Assembly: GCF_013166575.1 (NCBI RefSeq)
Contig: NZ_JABKKE010000003.1
Coordinates: 1 to 64,000, forward strand
DNA length: 64,000 bases
Direction of reading: 5' to 3'
Source: Xylanibacter rodentium
Lineage (GTDB): Bacteria > Bacteroidota > Bacteroidia > Bacteroidales > Bacteroidaceae
This document shows, one piece after another, positions 36,263 through 45,000 of this stretch. Both the position numbers and the translations under genes were made by a program. The notes under the pieces were generated by a model. The model ran no database searches. It saw only the letters and a program-made list of their open reading frames with translations, and was not told the DNA's origin. Position 1 is the first letter of the stretch; each line of letters opens with the position of its first letter.

Positions 36263-37060
36263 TCATTTACAGAGTTGCCAAAATGCTACTGCCGAAGCCG
36301 CTGCGACGTTAAGCGAATCGACACCATGAGACATCGGGATTCGCACCACATAATCAGCAGAAGCGATAGTCTCCAAAGGAAGTCCGTCACCCTCCGTACC
36401 CATCACAACAGCCAACCGCGGTTCTGCGGCAAGTTCAGGAGCATCTATAGATATGGAATTGTCACTAAGCGCCATTGCCGCAGTACGGAATCCGTATTGA
36501 TTCAAAGAGGATATCTGTCCGTCAATCCATGCCCAGGGTACGAGAAAAACAGACCCCATCGAAACACGTACCGCACGCCGATTAAGCGGATCGCAGGAAT
36601 TTCGCGTAAGCAACACCCCATCAACACCGAGAGCTGCCGCCGAACGGAATATAGCCCCAATATTGGTTGTATCGACCACTCCATCGATAACGACCACACG
36701 TCGTGCACCACTACACACATCCCCGACACTTATTTCCTGTGGCCGACGCATTGCGCACAAAACACCACGTGTCAGTACATATCCTGTCAATTCTGCAAGC
36801 AACTTCCTCTCACCGGTATACACCGGTATATCCCCACATCGTTCTATAATGTCAGCCGCATCTCCGGTTATGTGTTTCCGCTCGCAAAGCAATGAAAGCG
36901 GCTCATATCCGGCATCAAGTGCTACGCTGATCACCTTCGGACTTTCTACTATAAACACGCCCTTGTCGGGCTCTATACGATTGCGGAGCTGTGCTTCTGT
37001 CAGTGTACTGAACACTTCAACTCCCGGGTAACTCAACGATGATATCTCTATAACAGGCAT
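36263..37060 (-). CDS. TrmH/SpoU-family RNA 2'-O-methyltransferase
   Basis: 265 residues. The N-terminal substrate-binding part (about 1-100; GVFIVESPKVISVALDAGYEP) precedes a knotted SPOUT methyltransferase domain. The domain shows VVVIDGVVDTTNIGAIFRSAAALGVDGVLL (motif 1 with the catalytic Asn-Arg region), RVSMGSVFLVPW (motif 2) and VMGTEGDGLP followed by VRIPMSHGVDSLNVAAASAV (motif 3, SAM pocket). It methylates rRNA or tRNA ribose; the exact nucleotide cannot be told. It has a divergent promoter with the phosphatase gene. Confidence 0.9.
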   Translation of the reverse strand: MPVIEISSLSYPGVEVFSTLTEAQLRNRIEPDKGVFIVESPKVISVALDAGYEPLSLLCERKHITGDAADIIERCGDIPVYTGERKLLAELTGYVLTRGVLCAMRRPQEISVGDVCSGARRVVVIDGVVDTTNIGAIFRSAAALGVDGVLLTRNSCDPLNRRAVRVSMGSVFLVPWAWIDGQISSLNQYGFRTAAMALSDNSISIDAPELAAEPRLAVVMGTEGDGLPLETIASADYVVRIPMSHGVDSLNVAAASAVAFWQLCK

Positions 37061-37097
37061 ATATAAAAAATAATATATTCACATTTTGAAATGACAG

Positions 37098-37204
37098 TGC
37101 AAACTTACGCAAAAAATCCGACTTACAGGACCTATAACTTCAAAGAAAAACAATTTTAACGATGCAGAATTTACGTAAAATCAGATTTTTTATGTAAGTT
37201 TGCA
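37098..37204. promoter_or_regulatory. Mirror-image divergent promoters
   Basis: Arms of about 27 bp (37098-37124 and 37178-37204) are inverted copies with few differences: TGCAAACTTAC...AAAAAATC. Each arm ends in TAAGTTTGCA reading outwards, so the -7 boxes of the SpoU gene (minus) and the phosphatase gene (plus) lie inside the repeat. Confidence 0.65.
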
Positions 37205-37266
37205 GAAGTATCAGTCTGACAATATATAGCAACACCATACCACAAACCAATAATACGTAAAATCAA

Positions 37267-37788
37267 ATGAAAGAGAATAGTGAAGACATCAGTAAAAAGA
37301 CATCACTGTTATTTGTATGCCTCGGAAATATATGCCGTTCACCGGCAGCCGAAGGAATAATGCGGCATATAACAAAGGAACACATGATGGAGGATTATGT
37401 CGACATAGATTCTGCCGGCATTGGTTCGTGGCATGCAGGCGAACTTCCGGACAGACGTATGAGAAGTCACGGTTCTGCCCATGGATACGATTTCAGCAGC
37501 CGCGCACGGCAGATAAAACAAGAAGACATGCAACGTTTCGACCACATAATAGTGATGGATGACGAAAACTACAAAGACGTTACAGCCATGGCACGCACTG
37601 ACGAACAGCGTCGCAAGATATCACGCATGACAGACTTTTGCAAACATCATCCCGGTCACACGGCTGTGCCCGATCCTTACTATGGCGGAGATCGTGGCTT
37701 CGAACTTGTGATTGAACTACTCGAAGACGGCTGCAAAGAACTGCTCAAACAGATTGCCCAAAAACACGGAGTGGCGTATCTTCTGTAA
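37267..37788 (+). CDS. Low-molecular-weight protein-tyrosine phosphatase
   Basis: 173 residues. The phosphate loop CLGNICRSP (C18, R24) lies at the N-terminus, and the general-acid Asp is in AVPDPYYGG. FDHIIVMDDENYKDV is also typical. Bacterial relatives act on tyrosine kinases of polysaccharide export, on arginine phosphate, or on small phosphomonoesters; the sequence does not decide. No kinase gene is next to it. It is preceded by the mirrored promoter and stands alone. Confidence 0.93.
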   Translation: MKENSEDISKKTSLLFVCLGNICRSPAAEGIMRHITKEHMMEDYVDIDSAGIGSWHAGELPDRRMRSHGSAHGYDFSSRARQIKQEDMQRFDHIIVMDDENYKDVTAMARTDEQRRKISRMTDFCKHHPGHTAVPDPYYGGDRGFELVIELLEDGCKELLKQIAQKHGVAYLL

Positions 37789-37840
37789 TTATGGTAAGCA
37801 AATCAATGAAATATACACGACAATAACCGTTTTTATTCAG

Positions 37841-37848
37841 TACATTTG
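37841..37848 (+). promoter_or_regulatory. Promoter -7 element of the tatA operon
   Basis: TACATTTG, 34 bp before the tatA ATG. No other site is seen before the next four tightly spaced genes. Confidence 0.55.
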
Positions 37849-37881
37849 CAAATAGTATAAAAAATTAAAACTGATAACAAT

Positions 37882-38076
37882 ATGTTTGGACTTGGAATGC
37901 AAGAGGTGCTTGTGATAGCCCTCATCATATTATTGCTTTTCGGAGGGAAGAAGATTCCCGAGTTGATGAACGGTCTGGGAAAAGGAGTGAAAAGCTTCAA
38001 AGACGGTATGAACGGTACAGCTGACGGTACAAAAGATACCCAAAAGACCAAGAGCGACAGCCCTGAAGACAAATGA
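37882..38076 (+). CDS. tatA: Twin-arginine translocase subunit TatA
   Basis: 64 residues. One N-terminal membrane helix ([20 protein letters not shown]), then an amphipathic helix with the FGxxKxPEL hinge, and a polar tail. It polymerises to form the export pore. There is no separate tatB, so TatA probably serves both roles, as in minimal TatAC systems. It overlaps tatC by four bases (ATGA). Confidence 0.95.
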   Translation: MFGLGMQEVLVIALIILLLFGGKKIPELMNGLGKGVKSFKDGMNGTADGTKDTQKTKSDSPEDK

Positions 38077-38846
38077 ACGGAAAAGCAGAGAACACGACAA
38101 CGTTCTGGGACCACCTTGACGAACTGCGCAGTTGCCTGATACGCATCATTATGATAACGATAGCAATGGGGGCCTTGGCTTTCTGCATGAAAGACACGCT
38201 CTTTGACATCGTGCTTGCCCCGCATAACAGCAATTTCGTAACCTATCGTCTGCTTGATACCGAGCCGTTCACGCTGCATCTGATGAACACCGGACTGACC
38301 GAGCAGTTCATGATACACATGAAGACAGCACTCTATGCAGGACTGCTGCTTTCCTCTCCCTACGTGCTCTACGTTCTGTTCGGTTTCGTAGCTCCCGCTC
38401 TATATGAAAACGAACGACGCATCGCCATAAAGATAACAATGAGCGCCTACGTGATGTTCATACTCGGTACACTTCTCAATTATTTTCTTATATTTCCGCT
38501 CACGGTACACTTCCTCGGAACATATCAGGTAAGTACGGATGTGGACAACATGCTCACCCTACAGTCATACATGGACACATTGATAACAATGTGCCTTGTG
38601 ATAGGTGTAATGTTCGAGCTGCCGATAGTCAGCTGGCTTCTGGCCCGCATGGGAATAATAAACGGCCGCATGATGACCCTATACCGGCGTCACGCCATAG
38701 TGGCCATTGTCATCGTAGCCGCCATTATCACCCCCACCACAGATGTCTTCACACTCTTCGTCGTGTCAATGCCCATCTGGCTGCTGTACGAACTGAGCAT
38801 ACTGATAGTAAGAATGACAGGAAATAACCAACAAATACACAGATAA
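38073..38846 (+). CDS. tatC: Twin-arginine translocase subunit TatC
   Basis: 257 residues with six membrane helices. The cytoplasmic N-terminus [14 protein letters not shown] is the conserved TatC signature that helps bind the twin-arginine signal. [14 protein letters not shown] follows the third helix and [17 protein letters not shown] is in the C-terminal half. It recognises Tat signals and recruits TatA. It is placed between tatA and two iron-sulfur proteins that both carry a twin-arginine motif, so those are its likely clients. Confidence 0.95.
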   Translation: MNGKAENTTTFWDHLDELRSCLIRIIMITIAMGALAFCMKDTLFDIVLAPHNSNFVTYRLLDTEPFTLHLMNTGLTEQFMIHMKTALYAGLLLSSPYVLYVLFGFVAPALYENERRIAIKITMSAYVMFILGTLLNYFLIFPLTVHFLGTYQVSTDVDNMLTLQSYMDTLITMCLVIGVMFELPIVSWLLARMGIINGRMMTLYRRHAIVAIVIVAAIITPTTDVFTLFVVSMPIWLLYELSILIVRMTGNNQQIHR

Positions 38847-38849
38847 ATC

Positions 38850-40325
38850 ATGTTAAGAAAGATTAGAACAACGCTTGCCATAGTATTTTTTACCGGCATA
38901 ACACTGCTGTTCCTCGACTTTACTGGCACCATCCACCGATGGCTGCACTGGATGGCCCACATACAACTGGTTCCGGCACTGCTCTTCAACGCAGCTCTCG
39001 CATTGATACCGTTGCTGCTAACGCTTATGTTCGGACGAATATATTGCTCGGTGATATGTCCGCTTGGCGTGTTTCAGGATGCAGTAGCATGGCTGCACAA
39101 TCACGGTCGCAAGCGCCCATATTCCTATTCCAAAGCCATATCATGGCTTCGTTATACCATACTTGGCGTCATGATAGTAGCATTTGTGGCCGGTATCGGT
39201 TCGGCAGTAGCAATGCTTGAGCCATACAGTGCCTACGGAAGAATTGCTTCGAACCTGTTCCAGCCGCTATGGCAATTCGGCAATAATGTTCTTGCAAACG
39301 TTGCCGAACGTATGGACAGCTACGCATTCTACACCACTGATGTATGGATAAAGAGCATGCCTACATTCATCATAGCCATAGCCACATTGCTCACTGTCGT
39401 AACACTTGCATGGCGCAGCGGCCGCACATACTGCAACACAATATGTCCCGTGGGCACACTGCTTGGAGCGATATCGCGGTTTTCCATGATGAAAATACGA
39501 ATCGACACTGACAAATGCCGCAATTGCGGCTCATGCGCCAACAACTGCAAGGCATCGTGCATCGATGTAAAGAACCACGCCATCGACCCGACACGCTGTG
39601 TTGTATGCGGTGACTGCATAGGCAAATGCAGTTTTGGTGCCATCAGCTTCGGAAAGGCCGACTCTCAAGAAAAAAAGAAAGAGAACGACACAAAAGCAAG
39701 AGAAAGCCGCCGTTCTTTCCTTCTTGCCACAACTTTGGCTGCAACGTCAGCCATGGCGCAGGAGAAGAAAAAGGTAGACGGCGGACTGGCAAAGATAGAA
39801 AACAAAGCAGCCCCCGAACGTCAGACACCGCTCACGCCCCCAGGCTCCCTCAGCGCACAACACATGGCACGCCACTGCACCGGTTGCCAACTCTGTGTGG
39901 CAGCATGCCCAAACAGAGTACTTCGCCCTTCGACTGAACTGACAAAGCTGATGCAACCGATGATGTCATACGAACACGGCTACTGCCGTCCGGAATGTAC
40001 ACGATGTTCAAATATATGCCCCACAGGAGCCATAAGAAAGATTACTCCATCAGACAAGTCGGCCATACAGATAGGGCATGCCGTATGGATAAAGAAAAAC
40101 TGTGTACCGCTGACCGACCACGTGGAGTGCGGCAACTGTGCCCGCCACTGCCCCACAGGAGCAATAGAGATGGTGCCGTCGGAACCGGACAACGAACAGT
40201 CGCCCAAGATACCGGTGATAAACGAGACACGATGCATCGGTTGCGGAGCATGCGAGAATCTGTGTCCGGCACGACCGTTCCCTGCCATATATGTAGAAGG
40301 ACACGAAGTGCACAAAACCATTTGA
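38850..40325 (+). CDS. NapH-NapG-like fusion: membrane ferredoxin with internal Tat signal and second ferredoxin domain
   Basis: 491 residues. Residues 1-190 have four membrane helices and two CxxxCP motifs (YCSVICPLG at 65-73, YCNTICPVG at 194-202), as in NapH/MauN quinol dehydrogenases. Two 4Fe-4S motifs follow (CRNCGSCANNC 223-233, CVVCGDCIGKC 250-260) on the cytoplasmic side. Residues 284-303 read RESRRSFLLATTLAATSAMA, a twin-arginine signal in mid-protein. Four more cluster motifs follow (from C343, C379/C383, C427 and C462), like the Tat-exported NapG/MauM. It appears to pass electrons from quinol to a periplasmic acceptor. It starts 3 bp after tatC. The fusion reading is inference; the motifs are seen. 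Confidence 0.85.
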   Translation: MLRKIRTTLAIVFFTGITLLFLDFTGTIHRWLHWMAHIQLVPALLFNAALALIPLLLTLMFGRIYCSVICPLGVFQDAVAWLHNHGRKRPYSYSKAISWLRYTILGVMIVAFVAGIGSAVAMLEPYSAYGRIASNLFQPLWQFGNNVLANVAERMDSYAFYTTDVWIKSMPTFIIAIATLLTVVTLAWRSGRTYCNTICPVGTLLGAISRFSMMKIRIDTDKCRNCGSCANNCKASCIDVKNHAIDPTRCVVCGDCIGKCSFGAISFGKADSQEKKKENDTKARESRRSFLLATTLAATSAMAQEKKKVDGGLAKIENKAAPERQTPLTPPGSLSAQHMARHCTGCQLCVAACPNRVLRPSTELTKLMQPMMSYEHGYCRPECTRCSNICPTGAIRKITPSDKSAIQIGHAVWIKKNCVPLTDHVECGNCARHCPTGAIEMVPSEPDNEQSPKIPVINETRCIGCGACENLCPARPFPAIYVEGHEVHKTI

Positions 40326-40390
40326 GATTTGCCTGTAACAACTCATTGTCAGACAACACCGGTAATATGAACCACAAAAAACTTAGAATA

Positions 40391-41806
40391 ATGAGTGATA
40401 ACGAAAACAACATATCGCGCCGTAAGTTCTTGAAACTTTTCGGTATCGGGACGGCCGCTGCAGCCGCCACACTCACCGGCTGCAAAAAGCCAAAATCAAA
40501 TGAATTCCCAAACGACGACTACACCAATCAAACCGAACCGCCAAAAGACAGAATGACCTATCGGGTAAATCCTACTACCCACGACCGGGTCTCGCTCTTA
40601 GGATTCGGAATGATGCGCCTGCCCGAACCGGATGAAGGCACAGCAACAGAAGGTAACGTCAAGATTGACCAGGAAAAGGTAAACCGCCTCGTTGACTATG
40701 CCATAGAACACGGCGTGAACTATTTCGACACTTCGCCAGCCTACAGTGGCGGTTTTTCCGAACGCGCCACAGGAACAGCCCTGAGCCGCCATCCGCGCAA
40801 GAGCTACTATGTGGCCACAAAACTTTCCAACTTCAACAAAGAGACCTGGTCGCGCGAGGAGTCGATAAAGATGTACCGCAACTCGTTCAAGGAACTGCAA
40901 ACCGACTACATAGACTATTATCTGTTGCACGCCATCGGTATGGGAGGCATGGAAGCTCTCAACGCACGATACATAGACAACGGAATGCTCGACTTTCTCA
41001 TCGAGGAACGCCGTGCCGGACGTATACGCAATCTCGGATTCTCATATCATGGTGACATCAAGGTATACGACTATCTGCTATCCATGCACGACAAATACAA
41101 ATGGGATTTCGTTCAGATAGAACTGAACTATCTTGACTGGGAATATGCCGATGAGATAAACCCACGCAACACCGATGCCTCATATCTGTATGCAGAACTG
41201 AAAAAGCGTGGAATACCGGCTGTCATCATGGAGCCGCTACTTGGTGGCCGATTGGCCAATGTTCCACAATATATAGTCACAGAAATGAAAAAACGTATTC
41301 CTGAAAACAGCGTAGCATCATGGGCTTTCAGATATGCCGGCACGCCTGACGGGGTACTTACTGTGCTTAGCGGTATGACATATATGGAACATCTGAAAGA
41401 CAATCTGAAGACATACAGTCCGCTACATACGATAACAGCCGACGAGGACAAATTCCTGCAAAGCATAGCCGAACAACTGGTCAATATGGAGACCATACCG
41501 TGCAACGATTGCAAATACTGTATGCCATGCCCATATGGAGTGGATATTCCGGGAATATTCGTACACTATAACAAGTGCAAGAACGAAGGACGTCTGCCAC
41601 ACAACAACAAGGACAAAGACTACGACCGTCTGCGCCGCGAATATCTGATAGGACTCGACCGCAGCGTGCCACGTCTGCGACAGGCAGCCCACTGCATAGG
41701 TTGCGGACAGTGCGAGCCACATTGTCCGCAAAACATAAAAATTCCACATGAGTTACACATCATAGACAAATATGTGGAGCAATTGAAAAAAGGTGGGAAA
41801 ATATGA
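40391..41806 (+). CDS. Tat-exported lipoprotein aldo/keto reductase with 4Fe-4S clusters
   Basis: 471 residues from the ATG at 40391; an ATG at 40367 would add 8 residues. The start carries NNISRRKFLKLFGIG (R10-R11), an Ala-rich core, and LTGC with Cys31: a Tat signal ending in a lipobox. The aldo/keto reductase barrel follows (LLGFGMMRLP, NYFDTSPAYSGGFSERATG with Asp/Tyr, YYLLHAIG). The C-terminus has CNDCKYCMPCPYGVDIP and CIGCGQCEPHCPQNIKIP, ferredoxin-type clusters. Residues for NADPH binding were not checked. It would sit on the periplasmic face, a place without free NADPH, and could take electrons from the NapH-NapG-like protein before it. It overlaps the next gene by four bases. Confidence 0.88.
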   Translation: MSDNENNISRRKFLKLFGIGTAAAAATLTGCKKPKSNEFPNDDYTNQTEPPKDRMTYRVNPTTHDRVSLLGFGMMRLPEPDEGTATEGNVKIDQEKVNRLVDYAIEHGVNYFDTSPAYSGGFSERATGTALSRHPRKSYYVATKLSNFNKETWSREESIKMYRNSFKELQTDYIDYYLLHAIGMGGMEALNARYIDNGMLDFLIEERRAGRIRNLGFSYHGDIKVYDYLLSMHDKYKWDFVQIELNYLDWEYADEINPRNTDASYLYAELKKRGIPAVIMEPLLGGRLANVPQYIVTEMKKRIPENSVASWAFRYAGTPDGVLTVLSGMTYMEHLKDNLKTYSPLHTITADEDKFLQSIAEQLVNMETIPCNDCKYCMPCPYGVDIPGIFVHYNKCKNEGRLPHNNKDKDYDRLRREYLIGLDRSVPRLRQAAHCIGCGQCEPHCPQNIKIPHELHIIDKYVEQLKKGGKI

Positions 41807-42246
41807 TTAATCGATTGACAGAAATACTGCATGGCGAGCAATGTTCGTGCGTGATATCCAATAGTGGCATAATACGCACGTTCAGAAGACGCGGCATCGC
41901 AGATTTGTTTATAACACTGAAGAACGAACCGAAACTGCTTTGCGGTGCCCTCGTTGCTGACAAAGTTGTCGGCAAGGCCGCCGCTGCATTGCTGATTCTC
42001 GGTGGTGCCGATCATATCTATGCCGATATAATAAGCACTCCTGCACTGGCTATGCTACGCGAACATGGCATTACCGTAGAATTTGAAACCGAAACTGACC
42101 ATATCCTTAACCGTACCGGCACAGGATGGTGCCCCATGGAACAACTCTGTCATAACGAACACCAACCGGAAACGATAAAAGACAAACTCGAACAGTTTCT
42201 CCGCGGCAGGAACGGATCATGCAGCATTTCCACCACAAAAACATAA
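41803..42246 (+). CDS. DUF1893 protein (deaminase-like fold)
   Basis: 147 residues. It matches the DUF1893 family, whose known structure (Thermotoga TM1506) resembles cytidine-deaminase folds but has no proven activity. Seen features are GKAAAALLILGGADHIYADIIS and LREHGITVEFETETDHILNRTGTGWCPMEQLC, with conserved Asn-Arg and Trp-Cys-Pro. It has no signal sequence, so it is cytoplasmic. It overlaps the preceding reductase gene by ATGA and is the last gene of the tat operon. The link to electron transfer is by position only. Confidence 0.8.
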   Translation: MINRLTEILHGEQCSCVISNSGIIRTFRRRGIADLFITLKNEPKLLCGALVADKVVGKAAAALLILGGADHIYADIISTPALAMLREHGITVEFETETDHILNRTGTGWCPMEQLCHNEHQPETIKDKLEQFLRGRNGSCSISTTKT

Positions 42247-42262
42247 ACATGCACGAAATATC

Positions 42263-42344
42263 AAACGCCATGCGGAATAAAATAAAAAAACAGCGGCTGT
42301 GAATTCACAGCCGCTGTTTTTTTATTTTATTCCGCATGGCGTTT
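42263..42344. terminator. Perfect 82-bp palindrome, bidirectional terminator
   Basis: Both 41-base arms match exactly around GAATTC (42301-42306). The inner part, CAGCGGCTGTGAA and its inverse flanked by A7 and T7, is a strong terminator in both directions between the convergent tat operon and the helicase gene. The outer arms mirror the last six codons of the helicase gene (MKRHAE and stop), which is more symmetry than a terminator requires. Confidence 0.9.
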
Positions 42345-44798
42345 CATTATCTTAGGTTCATTAACCCCGTCATAATACAAAAGGACTTCAGCACCATCCG
42401 TCCTGTTCCAACTGCAAATATCGAAATGCCTGTTGTCTGCATATCGCCTCACCACCTTGAATACAGTACGTAAATTGCTTTTCAGGATAAGCCTGTTGCC
42501 AGAAAGGAAACAAATCCCGTTGCCGGTTTTAAGTTCGTCTTTCATAAATGCAATACCACTGAGCGAAAATACATTACGGATAATGTAAATATTGTCAAAC
42601 CTGACTAAATAAAGAAAACCATCCTTGAAAAATTCCGGTTTGCTGAAATACCGCCACTTGTTCTGTATGTCAGCCCAATACTCCAAACCATTTTCCACAA
42701 TGTGTATGAAACCACCGTCCAACAACTCTGCAAAGTCAAACTCCTCTCGAAATCCGGGAATACATCGACCATTATCCGTTCTCACCTGAAACTTGCCGTT
42801 GGTCTTCTGCCCTACACGCAGGCCGAAAGCCGGAGCGGATATATATTTCCATTCATCCGACATTGGCCTGAACACCCTGCCGTCACATCTTTCCACCAGC
42901 TCAAACCGCCCTTTCACCACATCCGGCATTATCTTGAATCCTGGAAGCTCGTCGTAATTGCCGAGACAGTACTTATTTTCAACAACCCATCCCGGACACT
43001 GCCGAAACACACCATGCTCACGGCTTCTTTTCACATCACCGACAAACACCTCCATCCGCCTGTCCATTCCTGCCTTTGCCGTCTCCCACTCTGCCGGACT
43101 TACAAGCCTCATTTCCGGTTCATTGTCTTTTTTACAGAAAAAACGGCCCTGTTCGTCAGCAAACAAGGTCATATTGTATACTTTCTCCTTGAAGATATAG
43201 AGTTTGGTCGGCTCTGATGACTGCACATAGTAGTTATTGAATCTCAATCCGACACCTATGCCGAACCGTAGCATGGCGGCAGTAGTGTAAGAATCCTCGT
43301 CCATCAGCCGGGTATGAACACGTGGATACAGCCGGAAGCCGTCAGAGGTGCTCATTTCAAGAAATCCCGCCCTAACGGTTTTCGGTCGCACAGCAAACCT
43401 CACTCCGTTTACAAGATCTATCCACGGACGTTCGATGTCAGCCTTACGCCGTGAACGAAGTCGGGCAAATCCGTAAGGGAAAAGCTCTACCTTATTATAT
43501 GTATATGGCACCGTCTCACGACCATACTTATCGGCCACCCCCTGCTTACCGTCGATACCCGTCATTACATGATAACCAAAGGTTGCATCCAACAGACACC
43601 GTTGGCCGTCATGTGTGAGCAGAGTTATCATTTCGGTATGCCCGGTTCCGGTTATCCTGTAATATTCCTGACTTGCCGACATCGACTGACATAGTGCCTC
43701 TTCTTCAACATCAACGACAGCCTTACCTGTAGTCCGGCCATCGAACATGGCCTGCCAGTCACGATGGTCTGATGGCAGACCGAACAGACGATACGACCCG
43801 ACATTGTCAAGTATCAGACAAAACTTCTTGCCATGGAAAACCCTCAATCCACGCCCTACCTGTTGCAGATATCTTGACAACGACAGCGTAGGACGGGCCA
43901 ACTGTATGAATTCGACATCAGGACAATCGAAACCTTCACCAAATAGGTCTACATTCACAAGAACGTCAAGATGTCCGGCCTTGAATTGCTCCACTATCGA
44001 ACACCGTTCGTTCTTTTTTGTCTTGCTGCTTATTGTCACTGCATTGATACCATTCTGCCTGTAACAGTCGGCTATATGTCCGGCGTGCCCGATATCAATT
44101 GCATATACTATGCCTTTCTTACATCCGGCATATCGCAGCACAGTATCGCAGAGTCGTTCAATACTGGGTCTGACATCGAGTTTCTCACTCATCTCCCTAA
44201 TGGAATAGTCACCGTCAGCACCCCGCTTTTTCAAACTGCTAACCATCCTGACATCTTCACTGTCGGGCTTTACCGACATATAATCGTAAAGCGACAAATG
44301 GCCCTCAGCAATGAATCTGTCCACGGACCACGATTGCAGCAAAACATCAAACAGGTCTGTAAATCCTTTACGGTCCAACCGGCATGGAGTTGCAGTCAAT
44401 CCCAATTTCTTCGCCTTCGGATGGGCAACAATCAACTCTTTGTAGGTATCAGCCAAAGCATGATGGGCTTCGTCTATCACTATCAGAACCGGTTCGTCAT
44501 TCAAATCCCGATAATGTCGTGACAGCCACTGGATGGAAAGCACCCGGACACGCAAATCGCCGGCCAATGAGAATTTTGAAATAGTGTCCTGTATCTGTGA
44601 CACAAGTTCCATGCGATGCGTGACAATCCAGACTTTGCCCTTGCTGCATGAAAGAAATTCGGACACGACAGAAGCCAACAGATACGTTTTCCCAGTGCCT
44701 GTAGGCATTTGGACCATCACGGAGCGGAAGGTTTCAAAAGCCCTCTCTATCCGTTCTTTCATGTCTTGCTGATAATCGTAAAGCTGTATTTGCTTCAT
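42327..44798 (-). CDS. SF2 DEAD/DEAH-box helicase with long beta-rich C-terminal part
   Basis: 823 residues. The helicase core (1-380) shows Walker A MPTGTGKT (31-38), DEAHH, LGLTATPCR, and the late motifs VDLFGEGFDCPDVEFIQLARPT and QVGRGLRV. This is the RadD/type III restriction-like class of ATP-driven DNA translocases. Residues 400-823 hold no nuclease motif that I see. They are rich in aromatic and Gly turns (YADIQNKWRYFSKPEFFKDGF, DGGFIHIVENGLEYW), suggesting repeated beta elements like WG repeats. The start is coupled to a small membrane protein gene upstream. The gene ends within the 82-bp palindrome. Function unknown; DNA repair or defence are both possible. Confidence 0.82.
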   Translation of the reverse strand: MKQIQLYDYQQDMKERIERAFETFRSVMVQMPTGTGKTYLLASVVSEFLSCSKGKVWIVTHRMELVSQIQDTISKFSLAGDLRVRVLSIQWLSRHYRDLNDEPVLIVIDEAHHALADTYKELIVAHPKAKKLGLTATPCRLDRKGFTDLFDVLLQSWSVDRFIAEGHLSLYDYMSVKPDSEDVRMVSSLKKRGADGDYSIREMSEKLDVRPSIERLCDTVLRYAGCKKGIVYAIDIGHAGHIADCYRQNGINAVTISSKTKKNERCSIVEQFKAGHLDVLVNVDLFGEGFDCPDVEFIQLARPTLSLSRYLQQVGRGLRVFHGKKFCLILDNVGSYRLFGLPSDHRDWQAMFDGRTTGKAVVDVEEEALCQSMSASQEYYRITGTGHTEMITLLTHDGQRCLLDATFGYHVMTGIDGKQGVADKYGRETVPYTYNKVELFPYGFARLRSRRKADIERPWIDLVNGVRFAVRPKTVRAGFLEMSTSDGFRLYPRVHTRLMDEDSYTTAAMLRFGIGVGLRFNNYYVQSSEPTKLYIFKEKVYNMTLFADEQGRFFCKKDNEPEMRLVSPAEWETAKAGMDRRMEVFVGDVKRSREHGVFRQCPGWVVENKYCLGNYDELPGFKIMPDVVKGRFELVERCDGRVFRPMSDEWKYISAPAFGLRVGQKTNGKFQVRTDNGRCIPGFREEFDFAELLDGGFIHIVENGLEYWADIQNKWRYFSKPEFFKDGFLYLVRFDNIYIIRNVFSLSGIAFMKDELKTGNGICFLSGNRLILKSNLRTVFKVVRRYADNRHFDICSWNRTDGAEVLLYYDGVNEPKIMKRHAE

Positions 44799-44935
44799 TC
44801 TCCAACCCTATACTTGTCCGCTTCTCTCAGATCGTGTTCAAACTCTTCTGCCTCCGTCTTTGCCATCTTCATAACAAGGCAAAGAAAAGCTACGAAAACA
44901 AGAACAAAAAGCCCTATAATTACCTTCCACCACAT
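44795..44935 (-). CDS. Single-span membrane microprotein coupled to the helicase
   Basis: 46 residues, too short for most gene finders. It starts at ATG 44935 with MWWKVIIGLFVLVFVAFLC, a membrane helix right after a Trp-Trp-Lys start, followed by a charged helix (KTEAEEFEHDLREADKYRVGE). Its stop overlaps the helicase start as ATGA, a strong sign of translational coupling and of a real gene. No family is recognised. The role may be to hold something at the membrane or simply to set helicase translation. Confidence 0.6.
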   Translation of the reverse strand: MWWKVIIGLFVLVFVAFLCLVMKMAKTEAEEFEHDLREADKYRVGE

Positions 44936-45000
44936 ATACAGCAGCACAACATTATATATTATTGCAACCCATCGCTATATCCGACACATACCGAAATCAC

